8,813 bases of DNA from Azonexus sp. (GTDB lineage Bacteria; Pseudomonadota; Gammaproteobacteria; Burkholderiales; Rhodocyclaceae). Made by a program: the position numbers and the translations under genes. Shown here piece by piece: positions 1-6,594 of the stretch (positions within the stretch are counted from its first letter, which is position 1; each line of letters starts with the position of its first letter). The notes below the pieces were generated by a model. It had not been told where the DNA came from, made no database searches, and saw nothing but the letters and a program-made list of their open reading frames with translations. The stretch lies in the NCBI GenBank assembly GCA_030697085.1, contig JAUYQT010000337.1, positions 1 to 8,813 of the forward strand, written 5' to 3'.

Positions 1-121
1 CTCCAATGTCGCACTGTTTAATCCTGTTACCCAGAAGGCCGATCGTGTCGGTTTTAAGTTGCTTGATGATGGTCGCAAAGTTCGCGTGTTCAAGTCGAAC
101 GGCGAGCTGGTAAGTGCATAA
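1..121 (+). CDS. rplX: 50S ribosomal protein L24, C-terminal end (partial)
   Basis: Only the last 39 codons and the TAA stop (119-121) are in the window; the frame begins at base 2. The visible peptide starts [18 protein letters not shown], the typical C-terminal strand region of bacterial L24, and ends in ELVSA. L24 is an early-binding large-subunit protein that starts assembly on 23S rRNA domain I. Its place directly before rplE is the standard spc-operon order. The stop codon runs straight into the rplE ribosome binding site (AGGAG at 121-125), so the two genes are probably translationally coupled. The start and N-terminal KOW domain lie outside the window. Confidence 0.95.
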   Translation, partial: SNVALFNPVTQKADRVGFKLLDDGRKVRVFKSNGELVSA

Positions 122-130
122 GGAGTGATC

Positions 131-670
131 ATGGCGCGTTTGCAAGAGTTTTATAAGGAAACCGTTGTTGCCGAGCTGACAAAGCAGTTTGGTTACAAGT
201 CGGTTATGGAAGTGCCGCGTATCACAAAAATCACCCTTAATATGGGTGTGGGTGAGGCGGTTGCTGATAAAAAAGTGCTCGACAATGCCGTTGGTGATAT
301 GCAGAAGATTGCCGGGCAAAAGCCGGTTACCACCAAGGCTCGGAAGTCAATAGCTGGCTTCAAGATTCGTGATGGCTACCCGATTGGCTGCATGCTCACT
401 TTGCGCGGTCCGCGTATGTTTGAGTTTTTGGACCGTCTGGTTACTGTTGCGTTGCCGCGGGTTCGTGACTTTCGCGGTGTTTCTGCTAAGGGGTTTGACG
501 GCCGTGGTAATTACAACATGGGCGTGAAAGAGCAAATCATCTTTCCGGAAATTGAGTACGACAAAATTGATGCTCTGCGGGGTATGAATATCAGTATCAC
601 CACAACCGCGAAGACGGATGCAGAGGCAAGAGCCCTGCTGGCAGTTTTCAAATTTCCGTTCAAGAATTGA
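131..670 (+). CDS. rplE: 50S ribosomal protein L5
   Basis: Encodes 179 residues, the same length as E. coli L5. L5 binds 5S rRNA and helps place it in the central protuberance, where it contacts S13 and P-site tRNA. Recognisable blocks are TLNMGVGEA near residue 40, the [20 protein letters not shown] block near 65-85, [13 protein letters not shown] near 95, and [10 protein letters not shown] near 140. The ATG at 131 is chosen over an in-frame GTG at 125 because AGGAG (121-125) lies 5 nt before the ATG and overlaps the GTG. The gene follows rplX by 9 nt and precedes rpsN by 7 nt. In E. coli, S8 represses the spc operon near this start; I could not identify an S8 site here with confidence. Confidence 0.97.
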   Translation: MARLQEFYKETVVAELTKQFGYKSVMEVPRITKITLNMGVGEAVADKKVLDNAVGDMQKIAGQKPVTTKARKSIAGFKIRDGYPIGCMLTLRGPRMFEFLDRLVTVALPRVRDFRGVSAKGFDGRGNYNMGVKEQIIFPEIEYDKIDALRGMNISITTTAKTDAEARALLAVFKFPFKN

Positions 671-677
671 GGTAGTC

Positions 678-983
678 ATGGCAAAACTTGCTCTGATAAA
701 CCGCGAAGAAAAGCGTCGCAAGATGGTCGCGCAGTACGCAAAAAAGCGTGCAGCTCTTGAGGGGGTCATTAACGATGTCAGCCTCTCCGATCAGGAGCGT
801 TACGACGCTCGTCTGAAGCTTCAGGCTCTGCCGCGTAACTCTAGCGCTTCCCGTCTACGTAACCGTTGCCAGCTGACTGGTCGCCCGCGTGGGGTTTTTC
901 GTAAATTTGGTCTGTGCCGACACAAAATTCGTGAGCTTGCCTTCAGTGGCGAGATCCCGGGTGTTGTTAAAGCCAGCTGGTAA
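678..983 (+). CDS. rpsN: 30S ribosomal protein S14 (long, zinc-free form)
   Basis: Encodes 101 residues, the length of the proteobacterial long S14. S14 sits in the head of the small subunit and is needed for late head assembly. The C-terminal half carries the signature [20 protein letters not shown] followed by RHKIRELAF. Only two cysteines are present in this block, not the two CxxC pairs of the short zinc-ribbon paralog, so this is the C-minus type. The ATG at 678 is preceded by GAGG (669-672), which overlaps the rplE stop, with a 5-nt spacer. This suggests coupling to rplE. The frame remains open further upstream to 618, but that part lies inside rplE and is not used. Confidence 0.97.
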   Translation: MAKLALINREEKRRKMVAQYAKKRAALEGVINDVSLSDQERYDARLKLQALPRNSSASRLRNRCQLTGRPRGVFRKFGLCRHKIRELAFSGEIPGVVKASW

Positions 984-998
984 TTAGGAGATTCAGAA

Positions 999-1394
999 AT
1001 GGCTATGAGCGATCCGATCGCGGACATGCTAACTCGCATCCGCAACGCCCAGCTCGCCGAGAAGGCGTCTGTCTCCATGCCGTCTTCTAAGGTGAAGGTA
1101 GCAATTGCTGCCGTGCTTAAAGAAGAAGGCTACGTTGAGAAATTTTCGGTTAATCCGGCGGGCGGTAAGCCTGTCCTCGATATTGAACTCAAGTATTATG
1201 CTGGTCGTCCGGTAATTGAGCGTATTGAGCGTATTTCAAAGCCGGGTTTGCGTATTTATAAGGGCTGTGAAGATATCCCTCGTGTCATGAACGGTTTGGG
1301 AGTCGCGATTGTTTCGACGCCTAAAGGTGTAATGACTGATCGCAGGGCTCGCGCTAGCAAGGTCGGCGGCGAAGTTCTTTGCATCGTTGCATAA
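999..1394 (+). CDS. rpsH: 30S ribosomal protein S8
   Basis: Encodes 131 residues (E. coli S8 has 130). S8 is a primary binder of 16S rRNA helix 21 and organises the central domain of the small subunit. In E. coli it is also the translational repressor of the spc operon. The N-terminus [18 protein letters not shown] and the C-terminal GGEVLCIVA are diagnostic of the family. AGGAG (986-990) precedes the ATG at 999 by 8 nt. A second ATG at 1005 would remove only two residues and has poorer spacing. The stop codon at 1392-1394 overlaps the rplF ribosome binding site. Confidence 0.97.
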   Translation: MAMSDPIADMLTRIRNAQLAEKASVSMPSSKVKVAIAAVLKEEGYVEKFSVNPAGGKPVLDIELKYYAGRPVIERIERISKPGLRIYKGCEDIPRVMNGLGVAIVSTPKGVMTDRRARASKVGGEVLCIVA

Positions 1395-1405
1395 GGAGGG
1401 TATCG

Positions 1406-1936
1406 ATGTCTCGTATTGGTAAAAATCCCATTATCCTTCCCGCTGGCGTTGAGGTTTTGGTGGCGGAGCAAATTACTGTAAAGGGGCCGCTAGGCGTCCT
1501 GAAGGCATTTGCTCACCCGTCAGTAACTGTCGCTGTTGAAGGCCAAAGCGTCACCGTTTCCAAGGTTGATGGTGCTGTTAATTCCAGCGCCATGTGGGGC
1601 ACTATGCGTGCCAACCTCAACAACATGGTAACCGGTGTCTCAAAAGGGTTTGAAAAGAAACTCCAGCTGGTTGGCGTGGGTTATCGAGCTCAGGCTCAGG
1701 GTGATACGCTGAATTTGTCGCTAGGGTTTTCGCATCCAGTGGCGCACAAGATGCCCGTTGGTGTAAAAGTTGAGTGTCCGACCCAGACTGAGATCCTGAT
1801 CAAGGGATCTGATAAGCAACAGGTCGGCCAGGTTGCTGCCGAAGTCCGCGCATATCGGAAGCCTGAGCCCTACAAAGGCAAGGGTGTTCGTTATTCGGAC
1901 GAAGTGGTTGTTATCAAGGAAACCAAGAAGAAGTAA
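1406..1936 (+). CDS. rplF: 50S ribosomal protein L6
   Basis: Encodes 176 residues (E. coli L6 has 177). L6 binds 23S rRNA helix 97 near the factor-binding site and the sarcin-ricin loop. It consists of two similar alpha/beta domains. The N-terminus [17 protein letters not shown], the middle [12 protein letters not shown] near residue 93, and the C-terminal [14 protein letters not shown] near 153-166 are conserved. The start at 1406 is supported by a near-perfect Shine-Dalgarno, AAGGAGGG (1393-1400), 5 nt upstream. It is among the strongest in the window and overlaps the rpsH stop. The frame is open back to 1379, but that extension lies inside rpsH. The rplR gene follows after 9 nt. Confidence 0.97.
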   Translation: MSRIGKNPIILPAGVEVLVAEQITVKGPLGVLKAFAHPSVTVAVEGQSVTVSKVDGAVNSSAMWGTMRANLNNMVTGVSKGFEKKLQLVGVGYRAQAQGDTLNLSLGFSHPVAHKMPVGVKVECPTQTEILIKGSDKQQVGQVAAEVRAYRKPEPYKGKGVRYSDEVVVIKETKKK

Positions 1937-1945
1937 GGGTGGCAT

Positions 1946-2302
1946 ATGTTTAACAAGAAACAAGCGCGTCTGCGCCGCGCCCGCAAAACCCGGGCCAAAA
2001 TCGCCGAGCTTAAAGCTGTCCGCTTGTGCGTTAATCGAACGAACTGCCACATTTACGCCCAAATTATCTCGCCATGCGGTGGGTTGGTTTTGGCTTCGGC
2101 TTCTACCCTGGAAACAGGTGTCCGCAAAGATGTTGCTAATGGTGGCAATAGGGCTGCGGCAACTACTGTCGGTAAATTAATTGCCGAGCGCGCTAAGGCC
2201 GCCGGCATTGAGCAAGTTGCGTTCGATCGCTCCGGGCTGCAGTTTCATGGTCGCGTTCAGGCGCTAGCTGAAGCTGCGCGTGAAGCTGGTCTGAAGTTTT
2301 AA
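1946..2302 (+). CDS. rplR: 50S ribosomal protein L18
   Basis: Encodes 118 residues, close to the 117 of E. coli L18. L18 binds 5S rRNA together with L5 and carries it into the central protuberance. The basic N-terminus ([19 protein letters not shown]) and the C-terminal blocks [14 protein letters not shown] and [13 protein letters not shown] are typical. The ribosome binding site is weak: only AAGGGTGG (1935-1942), overlapping the rplF stop, is present. Coupling to rplF translation is therefore likely. A 26-nt gap, the longest before rplO, separates it from rpsE. Confidence 0.96.
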   Translation: MFNKKQARLRRARKTRAKIAELKAVRLCVNRTNCHIYAQIISPCGGLVLASASTLETGVRKDVANGGNRAAATTVGKLIAERAKAAGIEQVAFDRSGLQFHGRVQALAEAAREAGLKF

Positions 2303-2328
2303 CCGACGGCAAAGGACAAGGTTAATAA

Positions 2329-2856
2329 ATGGCTAAACCAGAAAGAAGTAAGCGTCCTCAGCAGGCAGAAAAGCCTGATGATGGCATGCGCGAGAAAATG
2401 GTCGCTGTCAATCGCGTTACCAAGGTGGTTAAGGGCGGCCGTATCCTCGGCTTTGCTGCTTTGACCGTTGTTGGGGATGGTGATGGCAGTATCGGTATGG
2501 GCAAGGGTAAGTCGCGTGAGGTTCCTGTTGCCGCTCAAAAGGCAATGGACGAGGCTCGTCGCAAGATGGCAAAAGTCAGCCTAAAAAATGGTACGGTTCA
2601 TCACACGGTTATGGGCCGTCATGGTGCCACAACCGTAATGATTCAGCCTGCACCGGAAGGTACCGGTATTATTGCTGGTGGCGCGATGCGAGCTGTTTTT
2701 GAGGTGGTTGGTGTGACTAATGTAGTCGCCAAAGCCCACGGTTCAACGAATCCTTACAACATCGTGCGTGCCACTATTGATGGATTGTCAAAAGTTAACA
2801 CGCCATCGGAAATCGCTGCCAAACGTGGTTTGTCAGTTGAGCGGGTATTGGGGTAA
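2329..2856 (+). CDS. rpsE: 30S ribosomal protein S5
   Basis: Encodes 175 residues, slightly longer than E. coli S5 (167) because of a charged N-terminal extension ([19 protein letters not shown]), common in betaproteobacteria. S5 lies at the mRNA entrance and decoding side of the small subunit and influences translational accuracy. The double-stranded-RNA-binding-like N-domain holds [20 protein letters not shown] (residues 27-46), the loop in which spectinomycin resistance changes occur in other species. The C-domain contains [15 protein letters not shown]. An AAGG at 2318-2321 sits 7 nt before the ATG. The gap to rpmD is only 3 nt. Confidence 0.97.
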   Translation: MAKPERSKRPQQAEKPDDGMREKMVAVNRVTKVVKGGRILGFAALTVVGDGDGSIGMGKGKSREVPVAAQKAMDEARRKMAKVSLKNGTVHHTVMGRHGATTVMIQPAPEGTGIIAGGAMRAVFEVVGVTNVVAKAHGSTNPYNIVRATIDGLSKVNTPSEIAAKRGLSVERVLG

Positions 2857-2859
2857 GTC

Positions 2860-3042
2860 ATGGCCGAAAACCGAATCAAAGTTAAGCTCGTAAAAAGTAT
2901 TATTGGTACGAAGCAAGATCATCGCGCTACTGTGCGTGGTTTGGGCTTACGCAAGTTGAATAGCACTTCAGAACTTGAAGATACGCCAGCGGTTCGTGGC
3001 ATGATCCAAAAAGTTCAATATTTAGTGAAGGTTGAGGGTTAA
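2860..3042 (+). CDS. rpmD: 50S ribosomal protein L30
   Basis: Encodes 60 residues, the normal size of bacterial L30, a small protein on the solvent side of the large subunit. The motif [20 protein letters not shown] with [12 protein letters not shown] and the ending VQYLVKVEG define the family. The ATG lies 3 nt after the rpsE stop, and the only ribosome binding candidate (GGGG, 2850-2853) is inside rpsE. Translation is thus probably coupled to S5. The rplO start follows after another 3-nt gap. Confidence 0.96.
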   Translation: MAENRIKVKLVKSIIGTKQDHRATVRGLGLRKLNSTSELEDTPAVRGMIQKVQYLVKVEG

Positions 3043-3045
3043 GCC

Positions 3046-3480
3046 ATGCGTTTGAATACCATCAAGCCGGCAGAGGGCTCAAAAAAGGCTGCCAAGCGTG
3101 TTGGGCGCGGTATTGGCTCTGGGCTCGGCAAGACCTGTGGTCGTGGTCATAAGGGCCAAAAATCGCGTTCTGGCGGCTTCCATAAAGTGGGTTTTGAAGG
3201 CGGCCAAATGCCTTTGCAACGTCGCTTGCCTAAGCGTGGCTTTAATTCGATGACGCGAGCTCGTAACTACGAAGTTCGTCTTACCGACCTCGATCGTTTG
3301 CCTATCGATGCAATTGATTTGCTCGCTTTGCAAGCCGCGGGCATCGTGCCTGGTGATGCGCTATCTGCGAAAGTTATTCTTTCCGGGGCAATTACCCGCA
3401 AGGTAACCCTCAAGGGTGTCGGTGCGACCAAGGGTGCAAAGGCAGCTATTGAAGCTGTCGGCGGCTCGGTCGCTGAGTAA
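3046..3480 (+). CDS. rplO: 50S ribosomal protein L15
   Basis: Encodes 144 residues, the same length as E. coli L15. L15 is a late-assembly large-subunit protein whose extended, glycine- and arginine-rich N-terminal arm threads into 23S rRNA. That arm is clear here: residues 19-44 contain [19 protein letters not shown], followed by [17 protein letters not shown] at 50-66. The globular C-domain ends in [17 protein letters not shown] (3034-3038), inside the end of rpmD, is 7 nt before the ATG. The stop is 20 nt before the secY start, the usual spc arrangement. Confidence 0.97.
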   Translation: MRLNTIKPAEGSKKAAKRVGRGIGSGLGKTCGRGHKGQKSRSGGFHKVGFEGGQMPLQRRLPKRGFNSMTRARNYEVRLTDLDRLPIDAIDLLALQAAGIVPGDALSAKVILSGAITRKVTLKGVGATKGAKAAIEAVGGSVAE

Positions 3481-3500
3481 GTCTGGGAAAGGTAAGAACG

Positions 3501-4823
3501 TTGGCAGCAAATCCCAATACCGTAGGCAAGGGTGGAAAGTTCGGCGATCTTAAACGCCGTCTTTTATTTCTTCTTGGCGCGCTCGTCGTGTATCGCCTTG
3601 GCGCGCATATTCCGGTACCCGGAATTGATCCCAACGTTCTATCCGATCTTTTTAATTCTCAGCAAGGTGGCATCTTGGGCATGTTTAACATGTTCTCGGG
3701 TGGCGCTTTGTCACGATTTACTATTTTTGCATTGGGAATCATGCCGTACATTTCGGCCTCGATTATCATGCAATTGATGAGCGTCGCAAGTCCTCAGCTT
3801 GAAGCATTGAAGAAAGAGGGCGAGTCAGGTCGGCGGAAGATTACTCAGTACACCCGTTATGGCACGCTGGGATTAGCGCTTTTCCAAGGTTTGGGGATAG
3901 CAGTTGCTCTTGAAGCGCAAGCTGGTTTGGTTAATGATCCAGGAATGATGTTTAGATTGACCACGGTTTCAACGTTGGTTACCGGTACGATGTTTCTAAT
4001 GTGGCTGGGTGAGCAAATTACCGAGCGTGGCTTGGGTAATGGTATCTCTATCATTATTTTCGCAGGTATCGCTGCTGGGTTGCCGAGCGCGATTGGTGGG
4101 CTTTTAGAATTGGTGCGTACTGGTGCTATGCATCCATTAACTGCCATTGTTATCTGTTTGCTTGTTGTTGCCGTTACTGCCTTCGTGGTTTTTGTTGAGC
4201 GTGGGCAGCGCAAGATATTGGTTAATTATGCCAAGCGCCAGGTTGGTAATAAGGTTTATGGTGGCCAAAGTTCACACCTGCCACTAAAGTTAAATATGGC
4301 TGGCGTTATCCCGCCCATTTTCGCCTCATCGATTATTTTGTTCCCGGCTACTGTTGCTGGCTGGTTTGGCTCCGGTGAGTCGATGCGTTGGCTAAAGGAT
4401 GTTGCGGGTACGCTTTCTCCTGGACAGCCGATCTATGTAATGCTTTATGCCGCTGCGATTATTTTCTTTTGTTTTTTCTACACGGCTCTTGTTTTTAATT
4501 CAAAAGAGACGGCTGAAAATCTTAAGAAGAGTGGGGCTTTCGTTCCGGGTATTCGACCCGGGGAGCAGACGGCTCGGTATATTGATAAAATTCTTACCCG
4601 CTTGACCCTTATTGGTGCGGCGTACATTACAATTGTCTGCTTGTTGCCCGAGTTTTTGATTTTGAAGTGGAATGTTCCCTTCTATTTCGGTGGTACCTCG
4701 CTATTGATCATCGTTGTCGTAACTATGGATTTCATGTCACAGGTTCAGGCTTATGTCATGTCTCACCAATATGAAAGTCTCTTGAAGAAAGCAAATTTCA
4801 AGGGCGCGCCAATGATGAAATGA
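3501..4823 (+). CDS. secY: Sec translocon channel subunit SecY (TTG start)
   Basis: Encodes 440 residues, the usual length (E. coli SecY has 443). SecY is the inner-membrane protein-conducting channel of SecYEG, used by SecA and by the ribosome. About ten membrane segments can be seen, at roughly 20-38, 70-92, 119-138, 151-172, 181-202, 213-232, 267-290, 312-332, 367-387 and 397-417. The plug region [18 protein letters not shown] lies at 56-73. The cytosolic C5 loop holds [15 protein letters not shown] (347-361), with Arg352 at the conserved SecA/ribosome contact position. The start is TTG: no ATG occurs in frame before codon 61. AAAGG (3488-3492) is 8 nt upstream, and the peptide [20 protein letters not shown] matches the family N-terminus. 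The weak start may lower SecY output relative to the ribosomal proteins (inference). Confidence 0.96.
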   Translation: MAANPNTVGKGGKFGDLKRRLLFLLGALVVYRLGAHIPVPGIDPNVLSDLFNSQQGGILGMFNMFSGGALSRFTIFALGIMPYISASIIMQLMSVASPQLEALKKEGESGRRKITQYTRYGTLGLALFQGLGIAVALEAQAGLVNDPGMMFRLTTVSTLVTGTMFLMWLGEQITERGLGNGISIIIFAGIAAGLPSAIGGLLELVRTGAMHPLTAIVICLLVVAVTAFVVFVERGQRKILVNYAKRQVGNKVYGGQSSHLPLKLNMAGVIPPIFASSIILFPATVAGWFGSGESMRWLKDVAGTLSPGQPIYVMLYAAAIIFFCFFYTALVFNSKETAENLKKSGAFVPGIRPGEQTARYIDKILTRLTLIGAAYITIVCLLPEFLILKWNVPFYFGGTSLLIIVVVTMDFMSQVQAYVMSHQYESLLKKANFKGAPMMK

Positions 4824-4998
4824 TTTTATTCTGAATACCGTATGTATTGATCGCGGTAGTCTGACGTGCTGAAGTATTCGCACTTATTGGTTAATGGAGG
4901 CGTAATTTTTTTGCGCCAAGTTCAAAGTTCTCTACGCAATAAACCGCAGGGCAAGGAATCACGGCTGCTTCCAAGTTCTCGCAGATGAGGAGTAAGAC
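4824..4998 (+). other. secY-rpmJ spacer lacking infA
   Basis: This 175-nt stretch is the longest gap inside the operon. In several betaproteobacteria (for example Burkholderia, Bordetella and Neisseria) infA, encoding IF-1 of about 72 residues, stands here. I read the + frames and saw no IF-1 motif, and the space is too short for a complete infA. The secY-frame reading is open from 4860 to the TGA at 4986-4988. It could start at GTG 4866 (40 codons) or TTG 4911 (25 codons), the latter with GGAGG at 4896-4900. The short peptide is not recognisable. The spacer also has a hairpin (4899-4917) and repeats of AAGTTC at 4918, 4925 and 4973. No convincing promoter was found. Confidence 0.7.
4899..4917 (+). 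promoter_or_regulatory. Hairpin in the secY-rpmJ spacer
   Basis: GGCGTAA (4899-4905) pairs with TTGCGCC (4911-4917) around a TTTTT loop: seven base pairs including one G-U. It would partly hide the GGAGG at 4896-4900 and the TTG at 4911. There is no T-run after the stem, so it does not look like an intrinsic terminator. It may be an RNA processing or stability element between the spc and alpha parts of the message, but the function is unknown. Confidence 0.4.
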
Positions 4999-5112
4999 AT
5001 GAAAGTTCATCCTTCAGTGAAGCGCATTTGCCGTAACTGCAAAGTCGTCCGTCGCAAGGGTGTCGTGCGCGTCCTTTGTAAAGACCCACGTCATAAGCAG
5101 CGCCAGGGTTAA
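4999..5112 (+). CDS. rpmJ: 50S ribosomal protein L36 (zinc-binding form)
   Basis: Encodes 37 residues; it is too short for many ORF callers but unmistakable. L36 is a late-assembling large-subunit protein that folds as a zinc ribbon. The ligands are present: Cys11, Cys14, Cys27 and His32 (CRNC near the middle, then [12 protein letters not shown]). This is therefore the C-plus type, which loses to a zinc-free paralog under zinc starvation in bacteria that have both. GAGGAG (4987-4992) is 6 nt before the ATG and forms a strong ribosome binding site. It follows the 175-nt spacer after secY and precedes rpsM by 50 nt. Confidence 0.97.
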   Translation: MKVHPSVKRICRNCKVVRRKGVVRVLCKDPRHKQRQG

Positions 5113-5119
5113 TTCTTTG

Positions 5120-5163
5120 TCGAATTCGGCATTTTTAATTTTAGAAATATTGGAGTGATTCGA
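5120..5163 (+). promoter_or_regulatory. Possible RNA fold enclosing the rpsM start
   Basis: The 50-nt rpmJ-rpsM gap is AT-rich. TCGAAT at 5120-5125 is perfectly complementary to ATTCGA at 5158-5163, whose last base is the first base of the rpsM ATG. Two G-U pairs could extend it. The rpsM Shine-Dalgarno GGAG (5152-5155) would lie in the 32-nt loop. In E. coli, S4 represses the alpha operon by binding a pseudoknot at the rpsM start. This fold is in the equivalent place, but I cannot show a pseudoknot or similarity to the E. coli site. Confidence 0.3.
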
Positions 5164-5525
5164 TGGCCCGTATTGCAGGGGTAAACATTCCGAACCATCA
5201 GCATGCCGAGATCGCGTTAACTGCGATTTATGGCATCGGCCGTACCCGCGCACAGAAAATCTGTGATGCAGTCGGGGTTGTTCGTTCAACAAAAATGAAA
5301 GACCTGTCCGATTCGGACATGGATCGTCTGCGTGACGAAGTCGGTAAGTTCACCGTTGAAGGTGATCTGCGTCGAGAAGTCACGATGAACATCAAGCGAC
5401 TGATGGACCTTGGTTGCTACCGTGGTTTGCGTCACCGCAAGGGTCTCCCTTGCCGTGGTCAGCGCACCCGTACCAACGCACGTACTCGCAAGGGTCCGCG
5501 CAAGGCCATCGCTGGCAAGAAGTAA
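5163..5525 (+). CDS. rpsM: 30S ribosomal protein S13
   Basis: Encodes 120 residues (E. coli S13 has 118). S13 lies in the small-subunit head, contacts L5 across the subunit bridge, and its basic tail reaches P-site tRNA. The N-terminal [20 protein letters not shown] and [12 protein letters not shown] (helix-two turns-helix region, near 23-34) are conserved. So is the C-terminal [20 protein letters not shown] (86-105), followed by the arginine-rich tail. GGAG (5152-5155) is 7 nt before the ATG. In E. coli this is the first gene of the alpha operon; here it follows rpmJ in the same direction. The rpsK gene begins 12 nt after its stop. Confidence 0.97.
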   Translation: MARIAGVNIPNHQHAEIALTAIYGIGRTRAQKICDAVGVVRSTKMKDLSDSDMDRLRDEVGKFTVEGDLRREVTMNIKRLMDLGCYRGLRHRKGLPCRGQRTRTNARTRKGPRKAIAGKK

Positions 5526-5537
5526 TAGGGACAGAAC

Positions 5538-5927
5538 ATGGCAAAGACTGCTACGAAAGTTCGCAAAAAGGTTAAAAAGAACATTGCTGAGGGCATCGCC
5601 CATATTCACGCTTCGTTTAATAACACCATCATTACCATCACCGATCGTCAAGGTAACGCCTTGTCGTGGGCTACTTCAGGCGGTGCCGGTTTCCGTGGTT
5701 CGCGTAAGTCCACACCATTCGCGGCGCAGGTTGCAGCTGAGGCTGCTGGCAAAGCCGCTCAGGAATGCGGTGTAAAAAATGTTGAAGTGCGCATCAAGGG
5801 CCCCGGCCCAGGTCGCGAATCCTCTGTCCGTGCGCTTAACGCGCTTGGTATGAAGATTACTTCAATATCTGACGTGACGCCGGTGCCGCATAACGGTTGC
5901 CGTCCGCCTAAAAAGCGCCGCATTTAA
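5538..5927 (+). CDS. rpsK: 30S ribosomal protein S11
   Basis: Encodes 129 residues, identical in length to E. coli S11. S11 sits on the platform of the small subunit, near the E-site mRNA, and works with S6 and S18. The blocks [20 protein letters not shown] (19-38) and [20 protein letters not shown] (44-63) are conserved. So is the C-terminal [18 protein letters not shown]. Asn119-Gly120 corresponds to the Asn119 that becomes isoaspartate in E. coli S11, so the modification site is kept. AGGGA (5527-5531) is 6 nt before the ATG. The stop codon overlaps the rpsD ribosome binding site. Confidence 0.97.
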   Translation: MAKTATKVRKKVKKNIAEGIAHIHASFNNTIITITDRQGNALSWATSGGAGFRGSRKSTPFAAQVAAEAAGKAAQECGVKNVEVRIKGPGPGRESSVRALNALGMKITSISDVTPVPHNGCRPPKKRRI

Positions 5928-5939
5928 GGAGAAAGACAA

Positions 5940-6569
5940 GTGGCTCGTAATCTCGATCCGAAATGCCGTCAGTGTCGCCGCGAAGGCGAAAAGCTGTTCC
6001 TGAAGGGCGAAAAATGTTTTACCGACAAGTGTGCTATTGAGCGTCGCTCGTATGCACCTGGTCAACATGGTCAAAAATCTGGCGCTCGTTTGTCTGATTA
6101 TGGTGTGCATTTGCGCGCCAAGCAGAAGATTCGCCGCGTTTATGGCGTGCTTGAAGGGCAGTTCCGTAGAGTGTTTGCTGAAGCTGATCGTCGTAAAGGT
6201 CAGACCGGCGAAAATCTGCTGCAGTTGCTTGAGGCTCGTCTTGACTCCGTTGCCTACCGTATGGGCTTTGCTGCTTCCCGTAGCGAGTCACGTCAGATCG
6301 TTCGTCACAATGGCGTTCTGGTCAATGGTAAGCGCGTCAATATTCCTTCCTATCTGGTCAAGGTCGGTGATGTTGTACAACTGACTGATCGCTCTCGTGC
6401 GTCCCTGCGTTGCAAAGCTGCTCTCGAAGCTGCTGAGTCTCGTGGGTTCCCGGAGTGGGTGGCGGTTGACGCCAAAGAAGGCAAGGGCACGTTTAAGGCA
6501 ATGCCGCAGCGCTCTGAGCTGCCATCTACCTTGAACGAAGGTCTTGTCATCGAACTTTATTCGAAGTAA
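5940..6569 (+). CDS. rpsD: 30S ribosomal protein S4, four-cysteine form (GTG start)
   Basis: Encodes 209 residues (E. coli S4 has 206). S4 is a primary 16S rRNA binder that nucleates small-subunit assembly, affects decoding accuracy and, in E. coli, represses the alpha operon. The N-terminus has Cys9, Cys12, Cys26 and Cys31 in a CxxC-x13-Cx4C arrangement, the zinc-binding pattern known from Thermus S4. E. coli and Burkholderia forms lack the complete set. The S4 RNA-binding domain spans about 99-161 and includes RQIVRHNGVLVNGKRVNIPS (118-137). The start is GTG, supported by AAGGAG (5926-5931) 8 nt upstream and by MARNLDPKC matching the family. The rpoA gene follows after 25 nt. Confidence 0.97.
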   Translation: MARNLDPKCRQCRREGEKLFLKGEKCFTDKCAIERRSYAPGQHGQKSGARLSDYGVHLRAKQKIRRVYGVLEGQFRRVFAEADRRKGQTGENLLQLLEARLDSVAYRMGFAASRSESRQIVRHNGVLVNGKRVNIPSYLVKVGDVVQLTDRSRASLRCKAALEAAESRGFPEWVAVDAKEGKGTFKAMPQRSELPSTLNEGLVIELYSK

Positions 6570-6594
6570 GCACTGAGCAGAGGAATTTTAGCCC

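Noticed and set aside
125..130. Earlier GTG start for rplE
   Set aside because: The GTG overlaps the AGGAG that serves the ATG at 131, and the ATG gives the standard 179-residue L5.
105..175. S8 translational-repression site at the rplX-rplE junction
   Set aside because: Only a 4-nt TGCA pairing (115-118 with 141-144) is seen; I cannot match the helix 21-like motif of the E. coli site.
347..769. 140-codon minus-strand frame across rplE-rpsN
   Set aside because: It is antisense to two clearly coding, highly conserved genes and its product resembles nothing known.
1833..2180. + strand alternate frame across rplF-rplR
   Set aside because: It overlaps both conserved genes out of frame and spans their junction.
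3857..4213. 118-codon minus-strand frame inside secY
   Set aside because: It is the antisense shadow of membrane segments of SecY; the protein has no family resemblance and no ribosome binding site.
4824..4998. Degraded infA remnant
   Set aside because: No frame gives the IF-1 blocks (for example the GDKV or SRARIVFR region), even allowing for partial decay.
5117..5145. Internal promoter before rpsM (TTGTCG with TTTAGA)
   Set aside because: The -10 matches only three of six consensus bases, and the start would fall on the rpsM ribosome binding site.
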